From Sabulitectum sp964386635 (GTDB lineage: Bacteria; Fermentibacterota; Fermentibacteria; Fermentibacterales; JCC-6), in assembly GCA_964386635.1 (NCBI GenBank), contig CAYLRO010000011.1, positions 1-64,000 on the forward strand: a stretch of 64,000 nt of DNA, in the 5' to 3' direction. The translations under genes and the position numbers were made by a program. Positions 35,401-44,638 of this stretch are shown in pieces. Under the pieces are notes generated by a model. The model ran no database searches, was not told where the DNA came from, and was given only the letters and a program-made list of their open reading frames with translations. Positions within the stretch are counted from its first letter, which is position 1. Each line of letters opens with the position of its first letter.

Positions 35401-36669
35401 ATGAATAGTGTCCTGCTTGTGGGAGACTCCGGCAATGACTCATCTGCAGGAGCAGGCTCCGGTGCCTGTGTGGCCAGAACAAAACGCTTCAGTAACGCCC
35501 TTCTTCAGGGTGGATTCTCCGTAACATGCTGTTCTCCCGGTGAAGGCAGAGTCGGCGCTATCAGGATCAGAAAACTGCTTGCTGAAAAAGAGTTCAGCTC
35601 TGTGGTCGCCATAAGTCCCTTTCCTGCTGAAAGTGCAGTGCTCAGCGGAACAGATCTCCCATTGTGGATAGACATTAACGGTATGCACCCTGCGGAGCTC
35701 CAGCTGCAGAACCGGGATGACAGGAGACATGGAGAAAGATTTCTGAGAATACTGGCACTGGAAAACTCTCTCCTGGCCAGAGGAGACGGGTTTTCTACTC
35801 CGTCAATAAGACAGGCGGCGAGTGTTACAGGAGAGCTTCTCCTTCTGGGAAGAACCTGTTTCAATGGCAGTAACGGTATTACCGTTGCACCGATCCCTCA
35901 TTGTGCAGAGCCATTCCATGACTCCATGAAAACGAACTCTGAACTTTTCCGGATTGTTTCAACAGGATCGTTCAACATCTGGTTTGATGAAGCAGTTCTG
36001 TTCAAAGCCTTGGAAGCTGCCATGCAGGCAGATGAATCCATTCGATTCACTGCTACAGGGGGAGCAATTCCATTTTCCAGGGATAAATTTCCCGACTTTG
36101 AGAAACTGGTTGAATCAAGCCGTTTCAAAGACCGGTTCTCTCTTCCAGGCTGGGTGAGCAGAGAGGAACTGGAAAAAGTCTATTCTTCAGCAGGGGCTGC
36201 AACATACACTGACATCCCATCACCGGAGACCTTCCTTGGAGCCAGAACACGTGTACTGGACTGGATATCCCGGGGGATTCCTGTTGTATGTACCGCTGGA
36301 GCAGAGATTGCAGATGATATCGCCAGACACAGGCTGGGTATTGTTGTACCCTCCGGTGATTCCGAGGCTCTTGCCAGGGCATATTGCTCCCTGGCTGATG
36401 AAGAGAGCCGTTGCAGAAGTATTCGTGAAGCTCAGAGAAAGTGGTGTGCAGGAGAGGGATCTTCGGAGCACCTGTTCAAAGATCTTCTCAAGTGGTGCAG
36501 TAATCCTGTGAGGGTTCCACAGAAGAGACTTGGCCGAACGACAGTTTCCTCAATGAACAGTACAGGCTATCTCATCAGACTGTTCAGGGAACTCAGTATT
36601 TCTGCAGGTCCGGGCTATGCTGCAAAAAGGTTGTTGAAAAGGATGGGACTGTTCAGAGGGAATCCCTGA
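35401..36669 (+). CDS. Glycosyltransferase-like protein (GT-B, divergent)
   Basis: 422 residues, GAGGAATA before the ATG. The N-terminal part (FSNALLQGGFSVTCCSPGEG) and the C-terminal part (FRIVSTGSFNIWFDEAVLFKALEAAM, then TDIPSPETFLGARTRVLDWISRGIPVVC) follow the GT-B order, but the usual EX7E motif is altered. It resembles proteins in which the donor site is adapted to unusual donors or acts only in binding. The last 55 residues (after VPQKRLGRT) are basic and may associate with the membrane. It ends in a 17-bp overlap with the convergent GT2 gene. Confidence 0.75.
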   Translation: MNSVLLVGDSGNDSSAGAGSGACVARTKRFSNALLQGGFSVTCCSPGEGRVGAIRIRKLLAEKEFSSVVAISPFPAESAVLSGTDLPLWIDINGMHPAELQLQNRDDRRHGERFLRILALENSLLARGDGFSTPSIRQAASVTGELLLLGRTCFNGSNGITVAPIPHCAEPFHDSMKTNSELFRIVSTGSFNIWFDEAVLFKALEAAMQADESIRFTATGGAIPFSRDKFPDFEKLVESSRFKDRFSLPGWVSREELEKVYSSAGAATYTDIPSPETFLGARTRVLDWISRGIPVVCTAGAEIADDIARHRLGIVVPSGDSEALARAYCSLADEESRCRSIREAQRKWCAGEGSSEHLFKDLLKWCSNPVRVPQKRLGRTTVSSMNSTGYLIRLFRELSISAGPGYAAKRLLKRMGLFRGNP

Positions 36670-37642
36670 TGATTTTTTCCGCCTTCAGATAAAGGCCGCT
36701 TTTTGTTCTGCCGCAGGGCGTGTACTTCCTGGCATGTGAAGCAAAAACATCATTAAGGGAAATGTCTGCGCTGAAATCAGGCACCTCCATGGAAAGCCCG
36801 TCTGATGTTCCTCTCAGCACCGCTTTTGTCAATGTAATTCTTCCTCTGACAAGACTCATGGCTGCCCAGAGGTTCTGCCACTTCCTGATCACAGGGAGAA
36901 GTGCTGTAAAAGTATCCCGGTCAAAATGCTTCCTCATTACAAGCAGTCTGTTTCTTATGCAGAGATGTTCCTTGAAGAAGCTTCCCTTTCCGGTTGTTGC
37001 AGAGTGCATATGCCGGACAACTGCACGGGGTTCATAAACAACCTTCCAGCCGGTTCTAAGCAGCTCAAATCCCAGGTCCAGGTCCTCCTGGTAGATGAAA
37101 AGTCTGTTCCAGAAAAGAGTTGACTGATCAGGCAGAGCGCTTCTTCTGATCATTACTGCTCCGCCGCAGGGAAACGGCAGCTCCATGGGCCGGGTGAATT
37201 TTCCGGCACTCATGCCCTTGCCTATGTCTCTTGAGAAACACATCCAGTCTATCTCGCCGCCTGCAGAGTCCATGATATTCAGGTCTGCTATGTTTCTCAT
37301 TGAACTGGTAACAGCAGCAACAGAGCTGTCTTCCATTCTCAGCTCCAGATTCTTCAACCAGCCGGGTTCAACAATGCAGTCGTTGTTCAGAAGAACCACA
37401 AAGTCTCCTTCGGAAGCTTTCAGCCCTGCGTTGTTTGCTCCTGTAAATCCCGTGTTTGAGTCCAGGGGCACAAGGGTTACCGATGGATATCCTGACCGTA
37501 CTTCTCCTGCTGATCCGTCTGTTGAACCGTTGTCCACAACAACTATCTGATCAGGTTTCCTGTCGTGAGAAAGAAGAGAATTCAGGCAGTTCTTCAACAT
37601 GCTGATGCCGTTGTAGTTTGGAACTATCACTGTGATCTTCAT
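36653..37642 (-). CDS. Family 2 glycosyltransferase (rhamnosyltransferase-like)
   Basis: 329 residues. GT-A fold: ITVIVPNYNGISMLKNCLNSL at the N-terminus, VVDNGSTDGSAGEV, FVVLLNNDCIVEPGWL (DxD-equivalent NND) and YQEDLDLGFELLRTGWKVVYEP near 190. This pattern is typical of dTDP-rhamnosyltransferases. It acts on the cytoplasmic face, without membrane helices. Its start overlaps the stop of the upstream GT2 gene (4 bp), so the two work in one operon and probably add successive residues. Confidence 0.93.
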   Translation of the reverse strand: MKITVIVPNYNGISMLKNCLNSLLSHDRKPDQIVVVDNGSTDGSAGEVRSGYPSVTLVPLDSNTGFTGANNAGLKASEGDFVVLLNNDCIVEPGWLKNLELRMEDSSVAAVTSSMRNIADLNIMDSAGGEIDWMCFSRDIGKGMSAGKFTRPMELPFPCGGAVMIRRSALPDQSTLFWNRLFIYQEDLDLGFELLRTGWKVVYEPRAVVRHMHSATTGKGSFFKEHLCIRNRLLVMRKHFDRDTFTALLPVIRKWQNLWAAMSLVRGRITLTKAVLRGTSDGLSMEVPDFSADISLNDVFASHARKYTPCGRTKSGLYLKAEKIIRDSL

Positions 37643-38565
37643 TGGTTCTCCTTAAAAAGACCTGCAGGTCTCGCAGCTGCGTTTCCGGTAAGACCGTGAA
37701 AGAATCCCAGCCACATCCAGCGCACCAGCCTGGCGGATCTTTTTGCAGGATAGGCGAATGTCTTGAAAAAAGTTACAAAGAGGTAGTAGAAAAAGAATGC
37801 AGATATCTCCAGAGGCTTAAGGAACCTGGAAGCAATAATAAACCTGTTTCTGTGGGTAAAATACACGGCAAAAGGAGAAAAAACTCCTCCCACGCTGATG
37901 GAAACATGATGCAGGACTCTTGCCTGGGGTACAAGCGTTATCCGCTTGCCCATTTCAGAAACTCTGAAGCACAGATCAGTGTCCTCGTAGTAAACGAACA
38001 GGTCAGGGTCCTGCATTCCTGCAAGTCTGTACTCTCCGGCTCGCATCATTAATGCGCAGCCTGTTACCTGTTCCATGTCGGCGGGGTGCTCCGGCAGATC
38101 ATCCACAGTACGGTATATCTGCTTAAGGGACATGCGGACCCTGCTGAAAATCCCGCCGGCACTCCAGATTCTCTCAGGATCTGACGCATAGGAAATTGCC
38201 GGTGCTGCAATCCCGGTGGCATCACTGTCAGCAAGACACCGAACCAGCAATCCAGGTGCGGAGGGAGAAACCTCGGTATCATTGTTAAGAACGAATACGT
38301 ACTCCACATTTTCCCCGGACACCATCTCAAAAGCTTTGTTGTTTCCGGCGGTCAGGCCGAGATTGGCATTATTCTCATGGAGCAGAATAGAGGGATCATT
38401 GCGGATCCACTCAGGGGCTTCTCCTGATGAACTGTTGTCCACAAGGCCGAATATGATCTCCACATCACCGGCTTCTTTCAGAGAAAGGATGCATTTCTCT
38501 GTAAGTTCCCACTGTTTGTAGTTAACAAGGAGCACACCGATCTTAGCCGGCTGAAGTTCTTTCAA
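37639..38565 (-). CDS. Family 2 glycosyltransferase (rhamnosyltransferase-like)
   Basis: 308 residues with the GT-A marks KIGVLLVNYKQWELTEKCILSL, GLVDNSSSGEAP, YVFVLNNDTEVSP and YYEDTDLCFRVSEMGKRITLVP. A C-terminal hydrophobic segment (PLEISAFFFYYLFVTFF, about 260-280) may touch the membrane. It is first in its two-gene minus-strand unit, divergent from the next GT2 gene with about 170 bp between the starts. The sugar is unknown. Confidence 0.92.
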   Translation of the reverse strand: MKELQPAKIGVLLVNYKQWELTEKCILSLKEAGDVEIIFGLVDNSSSGEAPEWIRNDPSILLHENNANLGLTAGNNKAFEMVSGENVEYVFVLNNDTEVSPSAPGLLVRCLADSDATGIAAPAISYASDPERIWSAGGIFSRVRMSLKQIYRTVDDLPEHPADMEQVTGCALMMRAGEYRLAGMQDPDLFVYYEDTDLCFRVSEMGKRITLVPQARVLHHVSISVGGVFSPFAVYFTHRNRFIIASRFLKPLEISAFFFYYLFVTFFKTFAYPAKRSARLVRWMWLGFFHGLTGNAAARPAGLFKENQ

Positions 38566-38734
38566 AATTATCGTTCCATTGTTCTGTAGAATACTGGCGA
38601 AAAGGTTTCGGGAATGCGAAAATACGGAAACAGCGAGCCAAAGGAAAGACCACCGGTGATTATCCCTGAGCCGAAGGCTATATTAGAAGGTAATGATCGG
38701 TTTCCCTTCTGTATTTCAATTCCGGAGGAATGTA

Positions 38735-39586
38735 TTGCCCGCTGCTGTTACTGTTGTCACTGTGGCTTTCGGGAACTCATCTGCTGTGGAGACCTGGATT
38801 GCTGAATGGTCCGGTTGTTCAGATCATCTGATTATTTCCGATAATGGCGGAGTGTTCAAGACGAATCCTTCTCCGGGAGTAACTGTTTTGCCATATACCT
38901 GCAACACAGGATTTGGAGCAGGGATTAACAGAGCAGTTGCAGCTGCGGAAACACCTCTTGTACTCATAACAAATCCCGACACCTTACCGGTTGACGGGAA
39001 TTCCCTTCCGGAACTGATAAGAATGCACAGCAGGAACATGTTTTCCACAGGCCTTACCATGGACAGCAACGGAAAACCTGCACATTCTACCGGGATCTGG
39101 CCGGACATACCATGGATCAGGCACCAGATAACAGGGAAGGCTGAAAGCCTGTGGAGAGAGAGGAAAACAGATTGGATACAGGGGTCGCTGATTCTTGTGA
39201 ACAGAGATGAATTCGTCTCCATGGGAGGATTCTCCGGGAGATTTCCTCTTTACTTCGAAGATGTTGAACTCTGTGCCAGAGCAGAGGCAATGCAGATGAA
39301 GATGAATTTTGTTCCCGGTGCAGGTTTTATACACATTGAAGGCACCGGTTCTTCCGGTTCTGCAAAACTCAGGCTGTCTACTTTTCACTGGGGACTTGTG
39401 GAATTCTTCCGTATTCATCGCCCTGACAGTTACAGAACCGCTCGCAGACTTGTTCTTCTCAAATGCCTGCTGAGAGCGGCTCTCTTTTTATTTCTGAACC
39501 CTGACAGTGCCGCCGGCTATTACAAGGGGTTCAAAGCGATAGCACGAAACACTCCTCCCGTTCTTCCCGGGAGAGCCTGTGGCTGA
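38735..39586 (+). CDS. Family 2 glycosyltransferase, short form
   Basis: About 283 residues from TTG 38735, chosen because GGAGG stands 6 nt upstream and the protein then begins like a GT2 strand (PAAVTVVTVAFGNS). Further GT-A marks are HLIISDNGG, VLITNPDTLP, WIQGSLILVNRDEF and YFEDVELCARAEAM. The N-terminus is shorter than usual for the family. The gene overlaps the flippase gene by 8 bp. It probably adds a sugar to the same lipid-linked glycan. Confidence 0.87.
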   Translation: MPAAVTVVTVAFGNSSAVETWIAEWSGCSDHLIISDNGGVFKTNPSPGVTVLPYTCNTGFGAGINRAVAAAETPLVLITNPDTLPVDGNSLPELIRMHSRNMFSTGLTMDSNGKPAHSTGIWPDIPWIRHQITGKAESLWRERKTDWIQGSLILVNRDEFVSMGGFSGRFPLYFEDVELCARAEAMQMKMNFVPGAGFIHIEGTGSSGSAKLRLSTFHWGLVEFFRIHRPDSYRTARRLVLLKCLLRAALFLFLNPDSAAGYYKGFKAIARNTPPVLPGRACG

Positions 39587-41153
39587 GAAGAGAACCCCAC
39601 CCAGAGACGGAAAACTTCTGGGCTTTTCTGTGATTTCAGTTGGGAATGCAGTCACTGCATTTCTGGCGTATTTCCGGTTTGCTCAGATAACAGCGATCTT
39701 CGGAGCCAACTGGGAAACAGATGCTCTGGCGGTGGCAACAGTATTCCCCCAGCTTCTTAAAGAGGTGGTGGGTCACTCTTTCGGATCCACATTCATTCCT
39801 ATCTATTCAAGAGTGATAGAGAGCAGGGGATATGAGGAGGGAATCAGGTTCGTCAATCGTGTTCTGGCCTGGCTCTTCATTATAGGTCTGCTGTTCATGG
39901 TTATTCTCTGGTACTTCAGCGGTACACTGGTCAGGATAATCAGTCCCAGTGGCTCTGCGGATCTGATTGAGCTTGCCACACTGCTTCTGAGAATTGTTCT
40001 TCCAATTGTTATTCTCGGCCCTTTCAGAGGGATTCTTGCAAACTATCTCAAGTACGAAAAGAGATTCAGGATACTTCCTCTGGCAGGGATAATAAATCTC
40101 TCAGTTTCCCTGGCTGTGATCCTTGTGGTCCGTGACGGCATAAGTGTAAGAATCCTGCCTGTTTCAATGCTTGTAGGGGGATTTGCAGAACTTGTATATC
40201 TGTTCATTAACTGCAGACAAAGCGGTTTCCGGATGAACCTCACAATGGACAAAGACCCGTTTGTGGGCCAGCTGGCCAGAATGTCCATGCCGGTTGTTTT
40301 TGGAACCATGGTGGGATTTTTTGCTCCTGTAGCGGACAAGATGCTGGCGTCATTCCTGCCTGAAAGTTCTGTTACTGCAATAGACTATGCCAACCGAATC
40401 AAAACCATCGTACGCTCTGTGGTGTTCGGCCCCTTCCTTATTTTTGCTGACCTTGATTTTTCTGCCGCTGCGGCAAAGGGAAAAGTGGAGTCTCTTCTCA
40501 CTGCCTTGAGAAGGTCCATGAACACAACCTCTCTGGTTATGCTGCCCACTGCAGGTCTTCTTTGTGTTCTGGCAGTGCCTGTGGTATCGGTGTTTTTTCA
40601 GAAAGGTAATTTCACAGGAGAAAACGCAAAGTATGTAGGATATGCCCTGGCGTTCTATGCTCCCTGGCTGGCCCAGTTCGGGATAGGTTCTCTGGTTTCC
40701 AGGGCATTCTATGCCCAGAAAGACTCGGCAACTCCGGTGACCATCGGAATTCTTGGCGTTGTTGTCAATGTACTTCTTAATCTTATACTTATCGGCCCTC
40801 TTGGAATAGGCGGGCTTGCACTGGCAACCACTGTTGCTTCCACCTCCAAAACAGTGTATCTCGTCTGGTCATTGTCCAGAAAAATGGGTGGCCTGGGGCT
40901 TAACCTGATAGCAAAGGAGCAACTGAAGATATTGGCATCCAACCTGACAGCAGTTCTTCTCTGTCTTGTATTGATCAACATATGGCCGTTCAGCACAGAA
41001 GCTTCCTTCTCGGAAAGACTTCTGAAGCTTGGAGCCTACGGAACAACCGGGCTTACAGCCTCATTCGGATTTCTGTATCTCATGAGAAGTACAACCCTGG
41101 CGGGAATATCCAATGCTGTAACTTCCAGGATAAGAAAGAGATCCCGGAGTTAG
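39579..41153 (+). CDS. MurJ/MviN-like lipid-linked oligosaccharide flippase
   Basis: 524 residues with about 14 membrane helices. Marks of the MurJ branch include FRFAQITAIFGANWETDALAVA and the repeated KEVVGHSFGSTFIPIY/VGHSFGS-type loop, then VSRAFYAQKDSATPV near 385. GTG start inside the end of the glycosyltransferase gene. MurJ flips lipid II; in a polysaccharide locus a relative can act as a Wzx-type flippase for the repeat unit. No dedicated Wzx was found here, so that role is likely. A housekeeping MurJ cannot be excluded. Confidence 0.88.
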   Translation: MAEKRTPPRDGKLLGFSVISVGNAVTAFLAYFRFAQITAIFGANWETDALAVATVFPQLLKEVVGHSFGSTFIPIYSRVIESRGYEEGIRFVNRVLAWLFIIGLLFMVILWYFSGTLVRIISPSGSADLIELATLLLRIVLPIVILGPFRGILANYLKYEKRFRILPLAGIINLSVSLAVILVVRDGISVRILPVSMLVGGFAELVYLFINCRQSGFRMNLTMDKDPFVGQLARMSMPVVFGTMVGFFAPVADKMLASFLPESSVTAIDYANRIKTIVRSVVFGPFLIFADLDFSAAAAKGKVESLLTALRRSMNTTSLVMLPTAGLLCVLAVPVVSVFFQKGNFTGENAKYVGYALAFYAPWLAQFGIGSLVSRAFYAQKDSATPVTIGILGVVVNVLLNLILIGPLGIGGLALATTVASTSKTVYLVWSLSRKMGGLGLNLIAKEQLKILASNLTAVLLCLVLINIWPFSTEASFSERLLKLGAYGTTGLTASFGFLYLMRSTTLAGISNAVTSRIRKRSRS

Positions 41154-42187
41154 GATTTTCTGCTGCTGAAAGTTTCCTCAAGGATCTGATTGAATCTTTT
41201 TCTGGCACTGTCCACGGAGTAGTTGTCATAAACCCATTGTTTTGCTGCTCGTCTGGTTTCAAGAGTTTCAGACCAGTTCTCCCTTGTCCAGTCAAGCTGC
41301 TCTGCAAGTTCCTCCGGGGTTATGAAAGTCCTGACAAGCTCCGGTGCCTCAACAGCAATGTGAGTCCAGGGTTTTGCCAGGGTGAATAGACCTGAAGCCA
41401 TGTAGGCGTTCACCTTCATCTGATAATGAACCGGCCTTTTCTTTATTGTTGCAACACCAATCTGATAGTTTTTGAGAAGCTCCGGTACCTGCAGTCTGGG
41501 CACAGGTGGAAGCAGTCTGACCCTGCCTCCGGTCTTCCTGCACATGGAACCAATTGACTTCCTGAGATTCCCTGCGCCGACAATATCACCCTTCATCTCC
41601 TTTGAACTCATTATCCCTTCAATGAACAGGTCCGGCTCACGGAAAGGATTCAGACTTGTAAGTAGAATGGCTCTTTCAGCTGAAGGGTGATCTCTGAACT
41701 TAAATCGGGTCAGGTCCTGATTGTGAGGAAGAACCTCTACTCCAGGGATATAGGTTCTGGGACTTGCTGTTGAAAACAGTGCATTATTCAGTACTTCAGC
41801 AAGGAGATCCTTCCCCAGACCGGGGTCCAGAGGGGCATGGAACCTCATGGCATATGGAAGCCCTGTGGTAAGGGTAACCAGGGCAGCCTCCGGGTCCAGA
41901 CAGAGAATGAAATCTGCCTTGAACCTGTGGAATTCTCTCTCAAGTACATACTTGAAATACTTTTTTACAGCAGAGAATCTGTACCGCTCAAAGTAATTCC
42001 AGCGTGACTTGAAAGGACCGACTGTTCCGGTTCCCACAACCATTATACCCTCTACAGTTCTCCGCACCGCCGGGTAATTGCGAATAACGTACATTGCCTG
42101 GTGATCATTCCCCAGCAGGTCCAGAGGAGTGGTCCATCCTCCTGAAAAGGCCGGGATAGTGTGGGTTGAAGCTATAAGTATGCGCAT
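41150..42187 (-). CDS. Glycosyltransferase-like GT-B protein
   Basis: 345 residues. N-terminus RILIASTHTIPAFSGGWTTPLDLL, linker ILLTSLNPFREPDLFIEGI and C-terminal YQMKVNAYMASGLFTLAKPW fit GT-B, with a weak donor-site motif. Its stop codon overlaps the stop of the convergent flippase gene by 3 bp. It is last in the run greA - zinc ribbon - this gene on the minus strand, with only 6 bp before it, so it may be transcribed with greA and not with the polysaccharide genes. Confidence 0.75.
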   Translation of the reverse strand: MRILIASTHTIPAFSGGWTTPLDLLGNDHQAMYVIRNYPAVRRTVEGIMVVGTGTVGPFKSRWNYFERYRFSAVKKYFKYVLEREFHRFKADFILCLDPEAALVTLTTGLPYAMRFHAPLDPGLGKDLLAEVLNNALFSTASPRTYIPGVEVLPHNQDLTRFKFRDHPSAERAILLTSLNPFREPDLFIEGIMSSKEMKGDIVGAGNLRKSIGSMCRKTGGRVRLLPPVPRLQVPELLKNYQIGVATIKKRPVHYQMKVNAYMASGLFTLAKPWTHIAVEAPELVRTFITPEELAEQLDWTRENWSETLETRRAAKQWVYDNYSVDSARKRFNQILEETFSSRKS

Positions 42188-42193
42188 GGAATC

Positions 42194-42463
42194 TCAGTCT
42201 CCGAAAAGTGAGTTGAACTTGTCAGGTCCCGAGTTGTGCTGCGGCGAGGCTTTTCTGCCTGTTCCCGGTTGCCATTCTTCGCAGAAATTCTTGCTGTTGC
42301 GGTCAGAAACCGGTTCGGTAGTCATAGACCGGCATCTGCCGGCTTCTTTATCCCACAGTGAACATTGAAGACAGCTGTGCAGCCAGCACCCGCACTTTTC
42401 ACATACCGCACTGAATGCCACTTTTTCCAGAGACCACTTTGCTCCGCAATGGATACAGTGCAC
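42194..42463 (-). CDS. Small zinc-ribbon protein
   Basis: 89 residues, rich in Cys: CIHCGAKW, then VCEKCGCWLHSCLQCSLWD and RCRSM. The first four form a zinc-ribbon pattern, and further Cys residues may bind a second metal. The GTG start shares its G with the greA stop (TAGTG). I do not recognise the family. Its tight linkage suggests a role in transcription or translation along with the GreA-like factor, but that is only context. Confidence 0.65.
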   Translation of the reverse strand: MHCIHCGAKWSLEKVAFSAVCEKCGCWLHSCLQCSLWDKEAGRCRSMTTEPVSDRNSKNFCEEWQPGTGRKASPQHNSGPDKFNSLFGD

Positions 42464-44544
42464 TACAGATATTCCTCGAGTACTGAGATTTCAGTAATTC
42501 TCCACTTGAGGTCTCTCTCTCCCGGCAGCTGTACCGTGTCACCTTTTGAGAGTCCAAGGAGAGCTGCCCCAAGTGGAGCCTTGTAGTTTATAAGACCTGA
42601 ATCTGTATTTGAATCAAGCGGTCCCACAATACAGAGGGTTCTGATTTCTATTTCAGCTCCCATTGACTCCATGATAACTTTTGTTGCCGGGCAGACAGTT
42701 TCAGCATTGACCTGCCCCACCGGATAGGGCTGAAGCAGTTTCAGTTCCTTGCGGAACCTGTTCAGGGTCTCCAGAAGGAAGTCTCTTTTCTCCAGAGCAG
42801 CGGTGTACTCGGCATTTTCAGAGAGGTCTCCGTGGGAGGCCGCCTCAGCTATCTCATTTGCAGCAGCGGGGATTTTTTCAAGCTGTATGTTTTCCAGTTC
42901 CTTTATTCTTCGGGCAATGCCTTTCCTGCTGCTGAAGATTGTGTCGCCCTCCCAGAACTTCTTGATGTTTGTGAAACCACCGGTACGCCTTCCTGAAAGC
43001 TCTCTTCTGGCCAGAAGAACCAGACCGCTTTCCTGTGCACCGATACTTTCTTCAAGATTGCCTGTAAGGGTTTCAAGTCTTCTTGTGTCCAGAAGAGAAA
43101 TATGCTGCTCGAGCTGTGGCCTGAGATTGTCCATGAGCAGGTTGCACACCCGTCTCTGCATATCTGATCTGGCGAAATTGAGATTCTTCAGTGCAAGAGA
43201 AACGATAGTATCCGGCTCCATGAAGTTCTGGAGAACTGCAGCCCGTTCCAGGGCCCACATGAAATGTTCTGTTTCTCCGGGATTATCAAGGACTCCAAGC
43301 ACATATTCCGCATGAATTTCCGGGCTTAACTCAGCAATATGATCTGCCGCCTGTTCCCTGAGAGTTCTGGGAAGCCTGTGTACCAGAGTTGTGGCCTCAA
43401 AAGCATCAGGAGATGCCTGAAAGAATCTCTGAAGATAGAGTTTCTTGCAGGAGACCGAATGGATCTCTCCCATTGCTCTTTCCACCCTGACAGCTTTTTT
43501 TTCAATGAGGTGTTCTGTCCTCTCTTTGAAATCATCTTCCCTGCCCCTGTTGGAACAGAGCCATGCAAGTTCAAACACGGCTCCCTTTTCAATGTCCTTT
43601 ATCTCTGAGACCTCATGGAAGATTACGTTAAGCTCTCTTGCCTGTACAGCGGTGGATGCTTTGATCAGGGCATTCACTGTTTTCGTTTTCTCGGACATTG
43701 GAAGATTCCCTGTGGCCAGTACAGCGTTTACCTGAGTGGTAAGGGATGTGTTGTCTGCAGGAATAATCGAATCACCCATCAGAATGAAACTGCTTGATTC
43801 CTCCGCAGCTTTCTTCAATGCTTTCCACATAGTTCGGGGCATTATGTCGGAACCTTCAAGAAGCTTGAACAGGTTAACCTCTGTAAGAGCGTTGTTCACT
43901 GCCATGTCTGCGAAAGTGTTTTTAAGAAGAGATTCTCCACCTGTCTGTATTGCATTGGCGAATTCAGTTGAATTTTTCCATCTGAGAACGTAGAGAGAGT
44001 CTGGTGTGATTGGTCTTGTTGAATCCAGAAGGGCCTCTATGGTAAGATCATGATCTCTGGCTCGCTGAAAATCAACAGTAAAAGAACTCCTGGATAAACG
44101 GAGAATTTCACCTGGGCCGAATTCCTTGTGAAGAATAAAGCTGCCCGGGGTATAAAGCAGCAGATCCTGAAGCTTGCGCCAGTTCTCTGACAGAGTTTTC
44201 TTCTTTCCAAGAAGACCACTGGCTGCAATGAAAGCCTCAAGAGGTTCAAACATGAGATAACGGTCTCTCAGAGATTCAGCCAGAACGGAAGCAATGGTGT
44301 CTGACCTGTCAAACATCTGAGCAGCTCCAAAGCAGAATTCATAAGCTTTTTCCTCACTGTGTGAGTCAAAGTGTTCTGCTGCAAATTCCGCCAGCATAAG
44401 TGCCGAATCTTTGTCGGTGTCTTTAAACACCTTAAGTGCTTCAAGCAATTTCTTTACCGGGAGATTGGACTCAAGAGCTTTCTCCCACTCCCGTTCAAAA
44501 CCCTCAGTATTGGATTTCTCGGCCAGTTCTGTCAGTCTGGACAA
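42463..44544 (-). CDS. greA: Transcription elongation factor GreA with long N-terminal extension
   Basis: About 693 residues from TTG 44544 (GAGG 8 nt upstream; longer readings give unconserved sequence). Ordinary GreA has about 158 residues. Here the C-terminal 170 residues are GreA: coiled-coil arm with the acidic tip HGDLSENAEYTAALEKR (Asp and Glu that place the catalytic magnesium in RNA polymerase) and the FKBP-like C-domain ending LKWRITEISVLEEY. The roughly 520-residue N-terminal part is helical and acidic, without known motifs. Long GreA forms are known in Chlamydia and spirochetes. The factor rescues backtracked RNA polymerase by stimulating transcript cleavage. Confidence 0.88.
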   Translation of the reverse strand: MSRLTELAEKSNTEGFEREWEKALESNLPVKKLLEALKVFKDTDKDSALMLAEFAAEHFDSHSEEKAYEFCFGAAQMFDRSDTIASVLAESLRDRYLMFEPLEAFIAASGLLGKKKTLSENWRKLQDLLLYTPGSFILHKEFGPGEILRLSRSSFTVDFQRARDHDLTIEALLDSTRPITPDSLYVLRWKNSTEFANAIQTGGESLLKNTFADMAVNNALTEVNLFKLLEGSDIMPRTMWKALKKAAEESSSFILMGDSIIPADNTSLTTQVNAVLATGNLPMSEKTKTVNALIKASTAVQARELNVIFHEVSEIKDIEKGAVFELAWLCSNRGREDDFKERTEHLIEKKAVRVERAMGEIHSVSCKKLYLQRFFQASPDAFEATTLVHRLPRTLREQAADHIAELSPEIHAEYVLGVLDNPGETEHFMWALERAAVLQNFMEPDTIVSLALKNLNFARSDMQRRVCNLLMDNLRPQLEQHISLLDTRRLETLTGNLEESIGAQESGLVLLARRELSGRRTGGFTNIKKFWEGDTIFSSRKGIARRIKELENIQLEKIPAAANEIAEAASHGDLSENAEYTAALEKRDFLLETLNRFRKELKLLQPYPVGQVNAETVCPATKVIMESMGAEIEIRTLCIVGPLDSNTDSGLINYKAPLGAALLGLSKGDTVQLPGERDLKWRITEISVLEEYL

Positions 44545-44638
44545 TTGTATTTCCTCTCCTGTAGTATTGTTCAATACATTCTTTGAACAATAACATTCTA
44601 CTGACTTCGGTGTTAGTCTTCCTCTGAGAGGTGAAACA

